From JACKOB01 sp024234575 (lineage in GTDB: Bacteria; Pseudomonadota; Gammaproteobacteria; Pseudomonadales; Oleiphilaceae): a DNA stretch of 64,000 bases. A program made the position numbers and the translations under genes. Positions 36,715-46,153 of the stretch are shown here, in pieces (within the stretch, counting starts at the first letter, position 1; each line of letters starts with the position of its first letter). The notes under the pieces are model-generated. The model was given only the letters and a program-made list of their open reading frames with translations, made no database searches and was not told where the DNA came from. The stretch covers positions 372,001 to 436,000 of the forward strand of contig JBPJFZ010000001.1 in the NCBI GenBank assembly GCA_051208035.1. Direction: 5' to 3'.

Positions 36715-36723
36715 GGGGGGGGG
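36715..36723. repeat. Nine-G homopolymer tract upstream of argG
   Basis: Uninterrupted G9 in the 0.14-kb gap between argG and motY stop. Such tracts are prone to slippage; here it lies outside coding sequence and about 80 bp before argG. Confidence 0.8.
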
Positions 36724-36841
36724 CAATACGTAGGGTTGTTAACAGTCTGGGGCACATACTCTGCCACCACGAGGATAATAAAGGGCTACGCCATCATGAA
36801 TATCAATTTATCGCTATTAATCAATCCATTAGCAACAAGAA

Positions 36842-37771
36842 TCAGCCATTGCGCATGTCCCCTAATGATTCAGAATCTTCTGCCTCAACTTTTGGTTTTC
36901 GAAGGACCCGAGGACCACGCTCTAGCCTGACAGTGGTGCGGCGGTTCCTTGCCCGGCTCTCCTTGGTTGAGTTGCTTACTGCCGGGTAACGTTCGCCGTG
37001 ATAGCGCGTCGTAATCATATCATTCTTAATGCCATTATCGATCAGGTACTGCGTCACTGTTTCAGCACGCTCCTTCGATAAGCGGCGATTATAAATTCGC
37101 CTGCCACTGGTATCAGTATGACCATCTACATAAATACTCGATACTGTTTTATCGGCCTTTATGTAGATAATAACGTTATCCAAAACTTGAAAATCTTCTT
37201 TTGTTAAAATCGCCTTATCCACTTCAAACAAAACTAGTGACCGCTCGACCTGCCTGAAATTAACCGGGAGCAGCGTCGAAACACATGCCTGGTAATCTTC
37301 AAAGTGATTACGGAAATTAACCGAGTTTAAGCGCACACGAACAGAATCGTCAGAGTACCAGGCTTTGCGTGTAAACGTTGGTGCCATGCCTTCCATCAGG
37401 CTGGCTATCATGGCTGTGGCATTTCTCTCTGTAACTGTTATCGGGCGATCACTTTTAACCACATCCACATACCCTAAGTCTTGTGGCACTTTGCCAGGAA
37501 GCCAATCAGGAGACTCAATAACGAAAGCTCCCCTTCCTTCCTTAAGCGGATTATTTTTGGCTTGTAAGTAAAACTTCAATGGCTCACCAGCTTCGTGAAA
37601 AAAAACACCACTGCCAAACTCCGGAATTGTGTGGGTTAAACTGCACTCGAATATAGACGAAGACAAATACCACTGGCTTTTTCCTATGGGAGCATGATAG
37701 GTAACAGCGGAAACACTTATCGACACAAAGAGCATCGATAAAAGATACACATGGAAACGTCTAATCAGCAT
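36842..37771 (-). CDS. motY: Sodium-type flagellar motor protein MotY
   Basis: Periplasmic T-ring protein that holds stator units at the polar flagellar motor. 309 residues from the chosen ATG, which gives a clean signal peptide (MLIRRFHVYLLSMLF..., ending ISVSA) and has GAGG upstream; an ATG eight codons earlier has its purine-rich stretch too close to act. The N-terminal MotY domain precedes an OmpA-like peptidoglycan-binding domain: VDGHTDTSGRRIYNRRLSKERA and ESRARNRRTTVRLER. The C-terminal 25 residues (rich in K, E, D) extend past the usual domain. Position between argG and pyrC is the Pseudomonas arrangement, implying a Na+/polar-type flagellum. Confidence 0.92.
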   Translation of the reverse strand: MLIRRFHVYLLSMLFVSISVSAVTYHAPIGKSQWYLSSSIFECSLTHTIPEFGSGVFFHEAGEPLKFYLQAKNNPLKEGRGAFVIESPDWLPGKVPQDLGYVDVVKSDRPITVTERNATAMIASLMEGMAPTFTRKAWYSDDSVRVRLNSVNFRNHFEDYQACVSTLLPVNFRQVERSLVLFEVDKAILTKEDFQVLDNVIIYIKADKTVSSIYVDGHTDTSGRRIYNRRLSKERAETVTQYLIDNGIKNDMITTRYHGERYPAVSNSTKESRARNRRTTVRLERGPRVLRKPKVEAEDSESLGDMRNG

Positions 37772-37795
37772 CAACTTGAAAAACCTCACAATCAT

Positions 37796-38112
37796 CTCCC
37801 GACAACCACTGCGTAGCTATTACTCTTCAAAACTTGCAAAACCATAAAATCCATTTTAGCTTTCTGTTCAAGCCATTACCCTATCTTCTAAAATAGCGGC
37901 CACATGGACGATTTCTTTAGCCAGTATGCCAGGAACTTAACCACAAAGACCCTGCAAACAGCGATCTTAAAAAAGTGATTGCACTAAAGCCGCATCACAA
38001 TCTATTGCATCATGCAAAAAATTACAGAGAAACATTTTACCAAGGTATTCTGGTATACTTTTTTTCACAAATAACGTTAACATTTTTTTTCTGATCTAGG
38101 ATTTATTCGCTG
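37796..38112. other. Intergenic region between divergent motY and pyrC
   Basis: 317 bp. It holds the pyrC promoter near its right end. The rest is AT-rich without a recognisable gene or repeat. Confidence 0.5.
38051..38059 (+). promoter_or_regulatory. Extended -10 promoter element of pyrC
   Basis: TGGTATACT, a TGn-extended -10 box, with AACATT 17 bp upstream of TATACT as a weak -35. Transcription would begin about 45 bases before the pyrC ATG. Confidence 0.6.
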
Positions 38113-39153
38113 ATGCGCGCCGAAAATGAAATCACTATTACCCAGCCCGATGACTGGCACCTCCATCTTCGTGATGGTTTAGCATTAAAAGACACTGTTG
38201 CCGCAACAGCAAGATGCTTTGGACGTGCAATAGTAATGCCTAACCTCACCCCACCCATTACAACCGTTAACGAAGCGCTCGCTTACAAGCAGCGAATTGA
38301 AGATGCCCTGCATAATCAGTCAGATTTTTTACCGTTAATGGTTCTCTATCTCACCGATAATACTCCGGTAGAAGAAATTGAAAGGGCGTCTCATAGCGAC
38401 GCAGTGGTTGCATGTAAACTTTACCCAGCCGGCGCTACAACAAACTCAGACTCCGGAGTAACGGATATCCAGAAGCTTTACCCAGTTCTGGAAGCGATGC
38501 AAAAATATGGCATAAAGCTGCTTGTGCACGGGGAAGTCACCACCGCCGAAACAGACATCTTTGATCGTGAAAAAGTTTTTATTGAGAACACCCTGACCAA
38601 AATCACTCAGGATTTTCCGCAATTAAAAGTTGTGCTTGAGCATATTACGACAAAAGATGCCGTAGATTTTGTGCTGCAAGCCCACGACAATGTTGCCGCC
38701 ACCATTACCCCGCATCATTTGATGTACAATAGAAATCACATGCTTGTGGGCGGTGTTCGCCCGCACTTCTACTGCCTGCCAATTCTTAAACGGAACAGCC
38801 ACCAACAAGCACTCAGAGAAGCGGCAACCAGTGGTAACAAAAAATTCTTTTTAGGTACAGATTCTGCCCCACACCCATTAAGCAAAAAGGAAACTTCCTG
38901 TGGGTGTGCTGGCTGTTTTTCAGCATTCGCGGCCATTGAACTCTATGCGACTGTATTTGAAGAAATGGACAGCCTGGATAAACTTGAGGGATTTGCCAGC
39001 CACTTCGGGCCTGACTTTTACGGGCTACCGCGTAATTCAAGCTCAATCACACTCAAAAAGGAGCCCTGGGTTGTACCTGCAAGTCTACCTCTGGGTGACA
39101 CCGTGGTTGTACCAGTAAAAGCAAACGAAACTATTTCATGGAAGCTTGCCTAG
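38113..39153 (+). CDS. pyrC: Dihydroorotase, class II
   Basis: Zinc amidohydrolase that closes carbamoyl-aspartate to dihydroorotate. 346 residues, the size of the monofunctional class II enzyme. Metal ligands are in PDDWHLHLRDG (HxH); the carboxylated lysine is in ACKLYPAGATTNSDSG; later histidines are in LLVHGEVT and LEHITT; the catalytic Asp is in FLGTDSAPH. ATG start. Followed 59 bp later by rnt, the Pseudomonas pair. Confidence 0.97.
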   Translation: MRAENEITITQPDDWHLHLRDGLALKDTVAATARCFGRAIVMPNLTPPITTVNEALAYKQRIEDALHNQSDFLPLMVLYLTDNTPVEEIERASHSDAVVACKLYPAGATTNSDSGVTDIQKLYPVLEAMQKYGIKLLVHGEVTTAETDIFDREKVFIENTLTKITQDFPQLKVVLEHITTKDAVDFVLQAHDNVAATITPHHLMYNRNHMLVGGVRPHFYCLPILKRNSHQQALREAATSGNKKFFLGTDSAPHPLSKKETSCGCAGCFSAFAAIELYATVFEEMDSLDKLEGFASHFGPDFYGLPRNSSSITLKKEPWVVPASLPLGDTVVVPVKANETISWKLA

Positions 39154-39212
39154 CTCGCTACCAATATTCAAACCTGAATAACTGTCGGAATAAAATTCCG
39201 TTAAGGTAAATT

Positions 39213-39845
39213 GTGGACGACCAAGATTACTCTAAAAGCCCTATTGCTGACCGTTTCAGAGGATTTCTCCCCGTTGTCGTTGATGTCGAAACAGCGGGAT
39301 TCAATGCAAAGACCGATGCGTTATTAGAGTTCGCGGCGGTCATCATACGAATGGATGAAAGCGGCACGCTTTATCCGGGGGAAGAGATTTCCTGCCATAT
39401 AGAACCATTCGAGGGAGCCAACTTAGAAAAGGCGGCCTTAGACTTCACAGGCATCGACCCCTACTGCCCTTTGCGCAATGCCCAAACTGAAAAAGAAGCG
39501 ATTGCCGAGGTGTTTAAACCAATTCGTCATGAATTAAAAGACCAGGGCTGTACCAGAGCAATATTAGTGGGCCACAACGCCACCTTTGATCATAGCTTTC
39601 TTTTTGCTGCGTGCGACAGAAACAACGTTAAACGCAACCCTTTTCACCCATTTTCAACTTTTGATACCGCAACTCTTGCAGGGTTAGCATTTGGTCAAAC
39701 AGTTTTGGCAAAAGCTTGCCGGGAAGCAGATATTGATTTTGACAACAATGAAGCTCACTCAGCACTTTATGATGCAATCAAAACAGCTGAACTATTTTGT
39801 CATATCGTGAATAAGTGGAAAAATCTTGGAGGCTATAAACGCTAA
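39213..39845 (+). CDS. rnt: Ribonuclease T
   Basis: Homodimeric 3'-5' exoribonuclease that trims the 3' ends of tRNA and other stable RNA. 210 residues, DEDDh family with all four catalytic positions: VVDVETAGF, GHNATFDHSFL, and HSALYDA. Start is GTG, with AAGGTAAA upstream. Compare the degenerate relative at 1.6 kb. Probably transcribed with pyrC and closed by a bidirectional terminator. Confidence 0.96.
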   Translation: MDDQDYSKSPIADRFRGFLPVVVDVETAGFNAKTDALLEFAAVIIRMDESGTLYPGEEISCHIEPFEGANLEKAALDFTGIDPYCPLRNAQTEKEAIAEVFKPIRHELKDQGCTRAILVGHNATFDHSFLFAACDRNNVKRNPFHPFSTFDTATLAGLAFGQTVLAKACREADIDFDNNEAHSALYDAIKTAELFCHIVNKWKNLGGYKR

Positions 39846-39854
39846 CTAGATGGA

Positions 39855-39883
39855 CAAAAAAGCCGGGGAGTTCCCGGCTTTTT
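39855..39883. terminator. Bidirectional terminator between rnt and peroxiredoxin gene
   Basis: AGCCGGG/TCCCGGCT-type stem with a short loop, A-run on the left and T-run on the right, between the two convergent stop codons. Serves both genes. Confidence 0.9.
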
Positions 39884-39897
39884 CATTTCTTCGACGC

Positions 39898-40500
39898 TTA
39901 TAAGTCGTCAGCATTAGCTGAAAGATACGCTGCAACACCCTTAGGAGATGCATCCATACCCTTATCACCTTTCTTCCAACCAGCAGGGCAAACCTCTCCA
40001 TGCTCTTCGTGAAATTGTAATGCATCTACCAGACGAATCAGTTCATCCATGTTACGACCCAGAGGTAAATCATTAACGATCTGAGATCGAACATTTCCTT
40101 CTTTGTCGATTAAGAAAGCACCACGGAAGGCAACACCACCTTCAGACTCTACATCGTAAGCTTTGCAAATGTTATGGCTAATATCTGCCGCTAATGTGTA
40201 CTTAACCGCGCCTATACCACCTTCGTTTACTGGCGTATTTCTCCATGCGTTATGAGTAAAATGCGAGTCAATTGACACGCCAATTACCTCAACATTACGC
40301 TCTTTAAAGGCATCCATTCTATGATCTAGTGCGATCAGCTCAGACGGGCAAACGAAAGTAAAATCCAACGGGTAGAAGAAAATAAGACCGTACTTTCCTT
40401 TTATAGCGTCAGACAAAGTAAATTCATCAACAATTTGTCCATCTGCTAATACCGCAGGAACAGTAAAATCCGGTGCTGGTTTGCCAACGAGTACGCTCAT
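39898..40500 (-). CDS. Typical 2-Cys peroxiredoxin
   Basis: Thiol peroxidase of the AhpC/Prx1 group that reduces hydrogen peroxide and organic peroxides, 200 residues. Peroxidatic Cys51 in DFTFVCPSEL, resolving Cys171 in GEVCPAGW, conserved Arg in FRGAFLIDKEG. No AhpF reductase is adjacent, so thioredoxin is the likely electron donor. The rnt-peroxiredoxin neighbourhood is as in Pseudomonas. A strong GGAG-like site (AATTAATGGAGAAATAAAA) precedes the ATG. The 0.28-kb upstream gap shows a GATTAAT/ATTAATC inverted repeat; no OxyR-type site was recognised. Confidence 0.95.
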   Translation of the reverse strand: MSVLVGKPAPDFTVPAVLADGQIVDEFTLSDAIKGKYGLIFFYPLDFTFVCPSELIALDHRMDAFKERNVEVIGVSIDSHFTHNAWRNTPVNEGGIGAVKYTLAADISHNICKAYDVESEGGVAFRGAFLIDKEGNVRSQIVNDLPLGRNMDELIRLVDALQFHEEHGEVCPAGWKKGDKGMDASPKGVAAYLSANADDL

Positions 40501-40669
40501 TTTTATTTCTCCATTAATTTATAGTTGAGACATAACCAAAATAGTCAAATGCCATCATCTCCGCAACCTCAAGTTCTCTATTGAAAGATTCGACTTAATC
40601 TAAGAGATTAGGCACCTGAAAAGGTCGCATAATAATACAGAGAGCCAGCGGAGAATCACACTAACTATT

Positions 40670-40686
40670 GATTAATAATATTAATC
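40670..40686. repeat. Inverted repeat upstream of the peroxiredoxin gene
   Basis: GATTAAT and ATTAATC, seven bases each, separated by AAT. About 170 bp before the peroxiredoxin start, so possibly too far for a simple operator. Function unknown. Confidence 0.4.
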
Positions 40687-40725
40687 GAAATTATAGCGAC
40701 TCACTATCGGTATAAGCATTCCAAT

Positions 40726-40749
40726 AAAAAGCCCGCGATAAACACGGGC
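40726..40749 (-). terminator. Terminator of phaB
   Basis: On the minus strand a GCCCG/CGGGC stem followed by five T residues, about 30 bp after the phaB stop. Confidence 0.7.
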
Positions 40750-40777
40750 GTCGAAGACTAACAAAGGCTGTTAGTCA

Positions 40778-41524
40778 TTAGCACATATGCTGACCACCAT
40801 TTATGGCCAAGTTAGAACCGGTCATAAAGCCAGCTTCCTCTGCGGTCAAAAAGGCTATTGCTCTTGCGATTTCCGCTGGCTCAGCTAATCGCCCTACTGG
40901 AATTTGCGCAATGATCTGATCCCTGACCGACTGATCTATCGCCATCACCATGCTCGTTGCCACATATCCCGGAGAGATCGTATTCACAGTAATTCCCTTA
41001 CGCGCCACTTCCTGAGCTAACGCTTTGGTAAATCCATGGATACCAGCCTTAGCAGCTGAATAGTTAACCTGTCCGAATTGCCCTTTCTGAGCATTGATAG
41101 ACGACACATTCACAATACGTCCGTAATTTGCGTCGATCATCTGATCTAAAAACTGCTTGGTCACATAGAATACGCTATCCAAGTTAGTAGATAGTACTGC
41201 ATCCCACTTATCGTGCCCCATCTTTTTCATTACGCCGTCGCGAGTGATTCCAGCATTGTTTACCAAAATACTAACGTTCCCATATTCGGAGCGAATCAAC
41301 TCAGCGGCGTCCGCGCAGGACTCGAAAGAACTCACATTCATGCAAACCACTTCGATAACAAAGCCCAACTCTTTTTGCTCAGCTTGCCATTGTAGAGCAA
41401 CATCTTTTTTTGCTGCCGAACTGTATGTTGCAATCACCTGGTGCCCATCCTGGCACAATCTCTGACATATTGCGGTACCAATACCACCAGTACCACCTGT
41501 TACTAAAGCTATACGCTTTGCCAT
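40778..41524 (-). CDS. phaB: Acetoacetyl-CoA reductase (NADPH)
   Basis: Short-chain dehydrogenase of 248 residues that makes (R)-3-hydroxybutyryl-CoA for polyhydroxybutyrate. NADP site VTGGTGGIG at 8-16, NNAG at 89-92, catalytic Ser141/142 region NVSSINAQKGQFGQ, Tyr155 and Lys159 in YSAAK, and substrate segment SPGYVATSMV. Closer to PhaB than to FabG because of SSINAQKGQFGQVNYSAAKAG. No PHA synthase gene (phaC) or thiolase is adjacent, so PHB synthesis is inferred only. Well-formed GGAG ribosome site. Single gene, divergent from the M16 protease. Confidence 0.9.
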   Translation of the reverse strand: MAKRIALVTGGTGGIGTAICQRLCQDGHQVIATYSSAAKKDVALQWQAEQKELGFVIEVVCMNVSSFESCADAAELIRSEYGNVSILVNNAGITRDGVMKKMGHDKWDAVLSTNLDSVFYVTKQFLDQMIDANYGRIVNVSSINAQKGQFGQVNYSAAKAGIHGFTKALAQEVARKGITVNTISPGYVATSMVMAIDQSVRDQIIAQIPVGRLAEPAEIARAIAFLTAEEAGFMTGSNLAINGGQHMC

Positions 41525-41802
41525 GCTATTCTCCTCTAATTATTAATTGTAGTTTGATCCGTAAGCACAGCGCCGACAACAACCTTCCGAACGCCCCTTG
41601 TATATAGTTATACCAATACCCAACCACCTCCTCTCTGACTTATGTCAACATAATTAGCTAAGTCCATATTGGAAAAAAGCAGGCTAGCCCTTTTGATTGA
41701 AAACATTACAGAAGATTTATTTATGGCAGTTTGGTTGAATCTTCCATGCACCGTGAATAAAGTTTAAGTCCAACCACGATTCAACTAATGGATACCTCGT
41801 AG

Positions 41803-44658
41803 ATGAGCTTGCGCCACACCTATTCAACACTGAAAGTCATCACTCTTGTATTATTCTTATGCTCTTCTGCAATAGCTGAAGTCATAATAAAAAGCCCAAA
41901 TGACAAAAGGATGTATAAGTCTATCATCCTTGAAAATCAGCTCGAGATAATGCTCATCTCCGACCCGGAAACAGACCGCGCAGCTGCCGCTCTCGATATT
42001 AAAGTTGGAAGTGGTAATGACCCTAAAGAACGCCCCGGACTTGCCCACTTTTTGGAGCATATGCTATTCCTTGGGACAGAAAAATACCCGCAAGCTGGCG
42101 AGTACCAAGAGTTTATTCAGCAATATGGTGGTAACCACAACGCCTACACATCATTTTCAGACACAAATTATTTTTTTGAAATAGACGCAAGTCATTTCGA
42201 ACCCGCCCTAGACCGGTTCTCACAACAATTTATCAGTCCACTATTTAACCCAGAATATGTCGAGCGAGAAGCTAACGCAGTTCATTCAGAGTATTCAGCT
42301 AAAATTAAAGACGATAACCGCCGAACTTATTCTGCGTTTCAATCAGTTATGAACAGCGACCATGCTTACTCAAACTTTTCTGTTGGGAACCTTACAACCC
42401 TCGCGACGGACAACCAACAGTCATTACATAAAGACCTTGTTTATTTCTATAAGGCAAATTACTCATCCAACCTTATGAAAGCGGCAATCTATGGTAAAGA
42501 ACCTATTCCAATTCTTGAAAGCTTCGCCAGAAAATACTTTAGTCAGATAGCAAATCGACACCTCATTGCAAAAGAGCACACTGCCCCTCTTTTTAAAGAC
42601 GGCACGCTGCCAGCGCTGCTTGAGGTTGAACCAGAGATGGATAGCAGGATTCTTGAATTTTCATTTCCAATACCTAGCTCTGAAAATTATTACCAGGAAA
42701 AGCCCACCTATTATCTTTCTAACTTAATTGGACACGAAGGTGAAGGTAGCCTTTTATCGGCACTTAAAGCTGCAGGGCTGGCAGAAAGTTTAAGTGCTGG
42801 AGCAAGCATGGATACGGGGCATGCCGCCATCTTTTCAGTCCGTTTAAGCCTAACTCAAAATGGTGTACAAAATTGGCAGGATATCGCTAGCGCCTTATTT
42901 AACTACATTGATTTAATAAAAAAGGACGGCCTACAATCTTTCTATTATGAAGAACAAAGCAAAATGCTGGATTTAGCTTTCCAGTTTCAGCAAAAGAGTC
43001 AACCTATACACTACGTAAGCTCTCTTGCTGGCACTTTACAAGAAATTCCTGCCAAACAAGCGATAAGATATGGTTATCTGCTAACCCCTTATTCACCTGA
43101 TTTATATACAAAGTTTTTGGAATACTTAAGCCCTAACAATGTTCTAATCACAGTCGTATCGAAAGGACTCTCCCACAACCTCTCCACGGAATGGTACCAA
43201 ACCCCATATTCAATCCAGAAAATCAAACCACAATCCTTAAAACAGGCCTCCACCAAAAGCTTCAAATTAACCTTACCTGAGAGAAACAGTTTCATTCCAG
43301 ATGAGGCTTTCGTTCTTGAGGGTAAAACAATGGCCACCCCTACTAGAATTCTTTCAAATACAGATATTGATGCCTGGTATGCCTTTGACAATGAATTCTC
43401 GGATCCAAGTGCTTCATTTTTTATAAATATCAGATCACCAAAAGCTAATGACAGCCCAAAAAATGCTTTGTTTACAGAGCTTTTAACTCGTGTAGTGCAA
43501 GATGAACTAAACGAATTCACCTACCCTGCGACATTAGCAGGTTTAGATTTTTCACTATATAACCACATACGCGGTATATCGATAAAAGTAAGCGGCTACC
43601 CAAGTAAGCAAAGCACATTACTAAGCAGGATACTTAACACACTAACCAATTTGCCCATAAATTCTATGAGGCTAGAGCAAATTAAAGAAGATCTAAAAAG
43701 GGAATTGGAAAACTCGGCAAAAAGAAAGCCATATGAACAAACGGCCGGAAAACTCAGAGAGTTACTTATTGAACCGTTATGGAGTGACGAAGAAAAACTA
43801 GCCCAAATTAAAACAGTTGATAGAAAAGCGCTTGCTGCGTTCAGAAACGAACTATTGTCTCAAATTGATGTTGTTACTTTAACGCACGGTAATACAACAC
43901 GCGCCAGCGCATTAGCGTTAAATCAACTGGTTAATACTTACTTGATTAAAAACAGCACTCATAAATCAGTAAATAGAGGAGAAATACTCCTGCTGAAAGA
44001 CGGTGATCGTTATCTATACGAACTAAATTCCGAACACCCAGACACAGGTTACGCACTCCTCATTCAGGGCAATAGCAAGTCTTATAAAGATCGAGCATTC
44101 TTTAGCCTAATAGGGCAAATATTATCTAGCCCTTATTACAATGACATTCGTACTGAAAAACAACTTGGTTACATTGTCTTTGCGACGCCTTTTTCAATGT
44201 TTGAAGTTCCTGGAATTGCATTCATCGTACAATCGCCTGTCGCGAGCTATCAAGAGCTCAATAATAAAACCATACAATTCCTAAATAGGTTTATAAACAA
44301 TGATCTTAAAGACATGAGCAACGAAACTTTTGAACAGCATAGGAATGCACTTATAAAATTAATAAATGAGAAAGATAAAAAGTTAACCGATCGCAGCGGT
44401 CGTTTCTGGCGTGAAATAGACGAAGAAAACTATGACTTTAATACCAATCAGATGCTTGTGGCCTCAATAGAAAAGATAAGCCAAGAATTTGTAATTAAGC
44501 AAATGCAACAAACATTGCAACAAGGGCGATATTTACTAACGGTAAAACAAGGCGATGATATAAAAGTACCCTTGAATAAAAGCACCAAAACAGAGTTTGA
44601 GAGCTTTCAATTCAACCCAGTTCAATCGAAAAATAAATTGAGAGAACTGAGCCGGTAA
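41803..44658 (+). CDS. Secreted M16 family zinc protease (pitrilysin/insulinase-like)
   Basis: Large periplasmic metalloprotease of 951 residues, similar in length to E. coli protease III. A signal peptide is seen (MSLRHTYSTLKVITLVLFLC... ending AIAE). The inverted zinc motif HFLEH lies at 82-86 and the third ligand Glu in ANAVHSEYS about 75 residues later. Four M16-type domains in tandem fit the length, with RTEKQLGYIVFATP in the third or fourth inactive half. Family members degrade small exported peptides. Not part of an operon; base composition is lower in GC than its upstream neighbours. It converges on the C39 envelope operon. Confidence 0.92.
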   Translation: MSLRHTYSTLKVITLVLFLCSSAIAEVIIKSPNDKRMYKSIILENQLEIMLISDPETDRAAAALDIKVGSGNDPKERPGLAHFLEHMLFLGTEKYPQAGEYQEFIQQYGGNHNAYTSFSDTNYFFEIDASHFEPALDRFSQQFISPLFNPEYVEREANAVHSEYSAKIKDDNRRTYSAFQSVMNSDHAYSNFSVGNLTTLATDNQQSLHKDLVYFYKANYSSNLMKAAIYGKEPIPILESFARKYFSQIANRHLIAKEHTAPLFKDGTLPALLEVEPEMDSRILEFSFPIPSSENYYQEKPTYYLSNLIGHEGEGSLLSALKAAGLAESLSAGASMDTGHAAIFSVRLSLTQNGVQNWQDIASALFNYIDLIKKDGLQSFYYEEQSKMLDLAFQFQQKSQPIHYVSSLAGTLQEIPAKQAIRYGYLLTPYSPDLYTKFLEYLSPNNVLITVVSKGLSHNLSTEWYQTPYSIQKIKPQSLKQASTKSFKLTLPERNSFIPDEAFVLEGKTMATPTRILSNTDIDAWYAFDNEFSDPSASFFINIRSPKANDSPKNALFTELLTRVVQDELNEFTYPATLAGLDFSLYNHIRGISIKVSGYPSKQSTLLSRILNTLTNLPINSMRLEQIKEDLKRELENSAKRKPYEQTAGKLRELLIEPLWSDEEKLAQIKTVDRKALAAFRNELLSQIDVVTLTHGNTTRASALALNQLVNTYLIKNSTHKSVNRGEILLLKDGDRYLYELNSEHPDTGYALLIQGNSKSYKDRAFFSLIGQILSSPYYNDIRTEKQLGYIVFATPFSMFEVPGIAFIVQSPVASYQELNNKTIQFLNRFINNDLKDMSNETFEQHRNALIKLINEKDKKLTDRSGRFWREIDEENYDFNTNQMLVASIEKISQEFVIKQMQQTLQQGRYLLTVKQGDDIKVPLNKSTKTEFESFQFNPVQSKNKLRELSR

Positions 44659-44831
44659 TCTAATCAAATGGATAACAACTTTTTCAACTAAACTTCAATA
44701 GTTTGATAACCAGAGGAAACAGACTGTCTAAATGCAAAGGAGCTTTATTAGTACTAGCTCAGACCTAATCTGACAATTGGTCGACTTTGGGGTACAGTCT
44801 GTCATTTTCGATTTAATTCAAAGCACTTGCC

Positions 44832-44860
44832 GAGCCTGCAACAGATTCTGTTACAGGCTC
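44832..44860. terminator. Imperfect hairpin downstream of the envelope operon
   Basis: Stem of seven plus four base pairs with one mismatch and a 5-nt loop. No T-run follows on either strand, so the terminator role is tentative. Confidence 0.4.
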
Positions 44861-44910
44861 TGGTACTAGCTGTGCAGATAACGGGATTTTCCGAGTAAAT
44901 TATAAGGCAA

Positions 44911-44934
44911 GATTTTGGCTTAGATTTTGGCTTA
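44911..44934. repeat. Two-copy 12-bp tandem repeat
   Basis: GATTTTGGCTTA twice in direct succession without mismatch, just beyond the end of the envelope operon. Confidence 0.85.
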
Positions 44935-44959
44935 GATGATGAATTAGTCTCTAAACAAC

Positions 44960-46153
44960 TTAATGAATAGTAAATAACTCTAATATACCCAGCCCAGTAT
45001 GCGAGACTATATCATCCTTCCCCTTTTCTGAGACGAAAACAGTATTAGACTCCAGACTCGCTCTTGTAGTAATTATGAGCATGTAACGCTCGCTTTTAGA
45101 GTTAACCTTCGCATTAATGACCCCCTCCAAATATCCGTAACGGTACCAATTCTCTGGAGTAAAGGTAGTTGAAATATTAGTTACAATTCTCAATGGGGTA
45201 AAATGATCATCTAGATAGATAAAAGTGGGTATAAACGCTTCCCCGTTTATAAATGTTCTAAACCTTATCAAATAATCTTTTTCCACAACAGGCAGACGCA
45301 CCAGTTCATAAGCACTTCTGCCCGACTGAAATATATGAACTCTAGAGACCCGGTTAATTTCGACTACAAACTCATCTTTCTGCGGTAACTCTGATACAAA
45401 CTCAAAATCTAATTCAGCACAACAGCCCTCTCCAATAAAATTGGATATCTGCTGAGACCTGCCTTCAACTTGCTCTGAGGACAATCCCATTATTTCTAGG
45501 GCTTTATCTTCTGCTTGACTAGCGGCTATTTGCACCAATGGAATCTGCTCGAATACAGACAATTTGGCAACGCCACTCTGTTCTAAAATTTTATGAGAAG
45601 TTTCACCGGTTGCTTCAGACTCTTTCCTTTTACCATCATATGGCGTATTCACCATTCGCCCTTCTGCATCTCTCCAGGTGTAATAACGAGGCATTTCCCC
45701 CGGGCGGGTAAAATTGTTTTTCTCTAACTCGTCGCCGTCAACATAATCAACTTCGTCAATAACGGTGATATCGTATTCAGAGCGCCCTCCTTCTGGGTCG
45801 GTTTTCCTCTCTGTCACAGCAGGTGTCGTCACATTCAAGGGGGATTTATCAGAGGCTTCAATATTGGCCTTTGAGTCCACTTCTAAAACAGCCTCAGTAG
45901 AAGCATCTGACTTTTTTGAGCTTTGCCCTATGCCGTGAGTTAATTCAGGTGAGTCCTTAGGCGGCAGCTCTGCATTATTATTTGAATCGGTTTGAATGAG
46001 AGGGTTAGGCTCTTCTTTAATTACGGTGTGCTGTACTCGACCACTTTCATCAACCCATGTAAAGTACTTTTCGGCACAGACTTGAAGAGACAACGTCATC
46101 ATGATTGTCGCGATTGATATTTTTTTAGTTATTCTTGGAAATTTACAGCTCAT
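44960..46153 (-). CDS. Periplasmic DUF4124 / MalM-like protein of envelope operon
   Basis: Exported protein of 397 residues. A signal peptide (MSCKFPRITKKISIATIMM..., cleavage near VCAEK) is followed by a DUF4124-like stretch, KYFTWVDESGRVQHT, a long low-complexity acidic/Ser/Thr linker, and a second such stretch, RYYTWRDAEGRMVNTPYD. The C-terminal half (about 235-397, GEGCCAELDFEF to the end) resembles the maltose-operon protein MalM, with a matching order of IYLDDHFTPLRIV, WYRYGYLEG and YMLIITTRASLES. The start overlaps the stop of the FadL-like gene by one base (TAATG), so the two are translationally coupled. Role unknown; similar two-part proteins are annotated FilE in Acinetobacter, from memory. 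Confidence 0.75.
   Translation of the reverse strand: MSCKFPRITKKISIATIMMTLSLQVCAEKYFTWVDESGRVQHTVIKEEPNPLIQTDSNNNAELPPKDSPELTHGIGQSSKKSDASTEAVLEVDSKANIEASDKSPLNVTTPAVTERKTDPEGGRSEYDITVIDEVDYVDGDELEKNNFTRPGEMPRYYTWRDAEGRMVNTPYDGKRKESEATGETSHKILEQSGVAKLSVFEQIPLVQIAASQAEDKALEIMGLSSEQVEGRSQQISNFIGEGCCAELDFEFVSELPQKDEFVVEINRVSRVHIFQSGRSAYELVRLPVVEKDYLIRFRTFINGEAFIPTFIYLDDHFTPLRIVTNISTTFTPENWYRYGYLEGVINAKVNSKSERYMLIITTRASLESNTVFVSEKGKDDIVSHTGLGILELFTIH

Larger units (their letters stand above)
44659..44959. other. Intergenic region between convergent M16 gene and envelope operon
   Basis: 301 bp with two structures: an imperfect hairpin at 44832-44860 (GAGCCTG..CAGGCTC, one mismatch, 5-nt loop, no T-run) and a perfect 12-bp tandem duplication GATTTTGGCTTA at 44911-44934. 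No gene is visible. The hairpin could terminate either neighbour. Confidence 0.55.
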
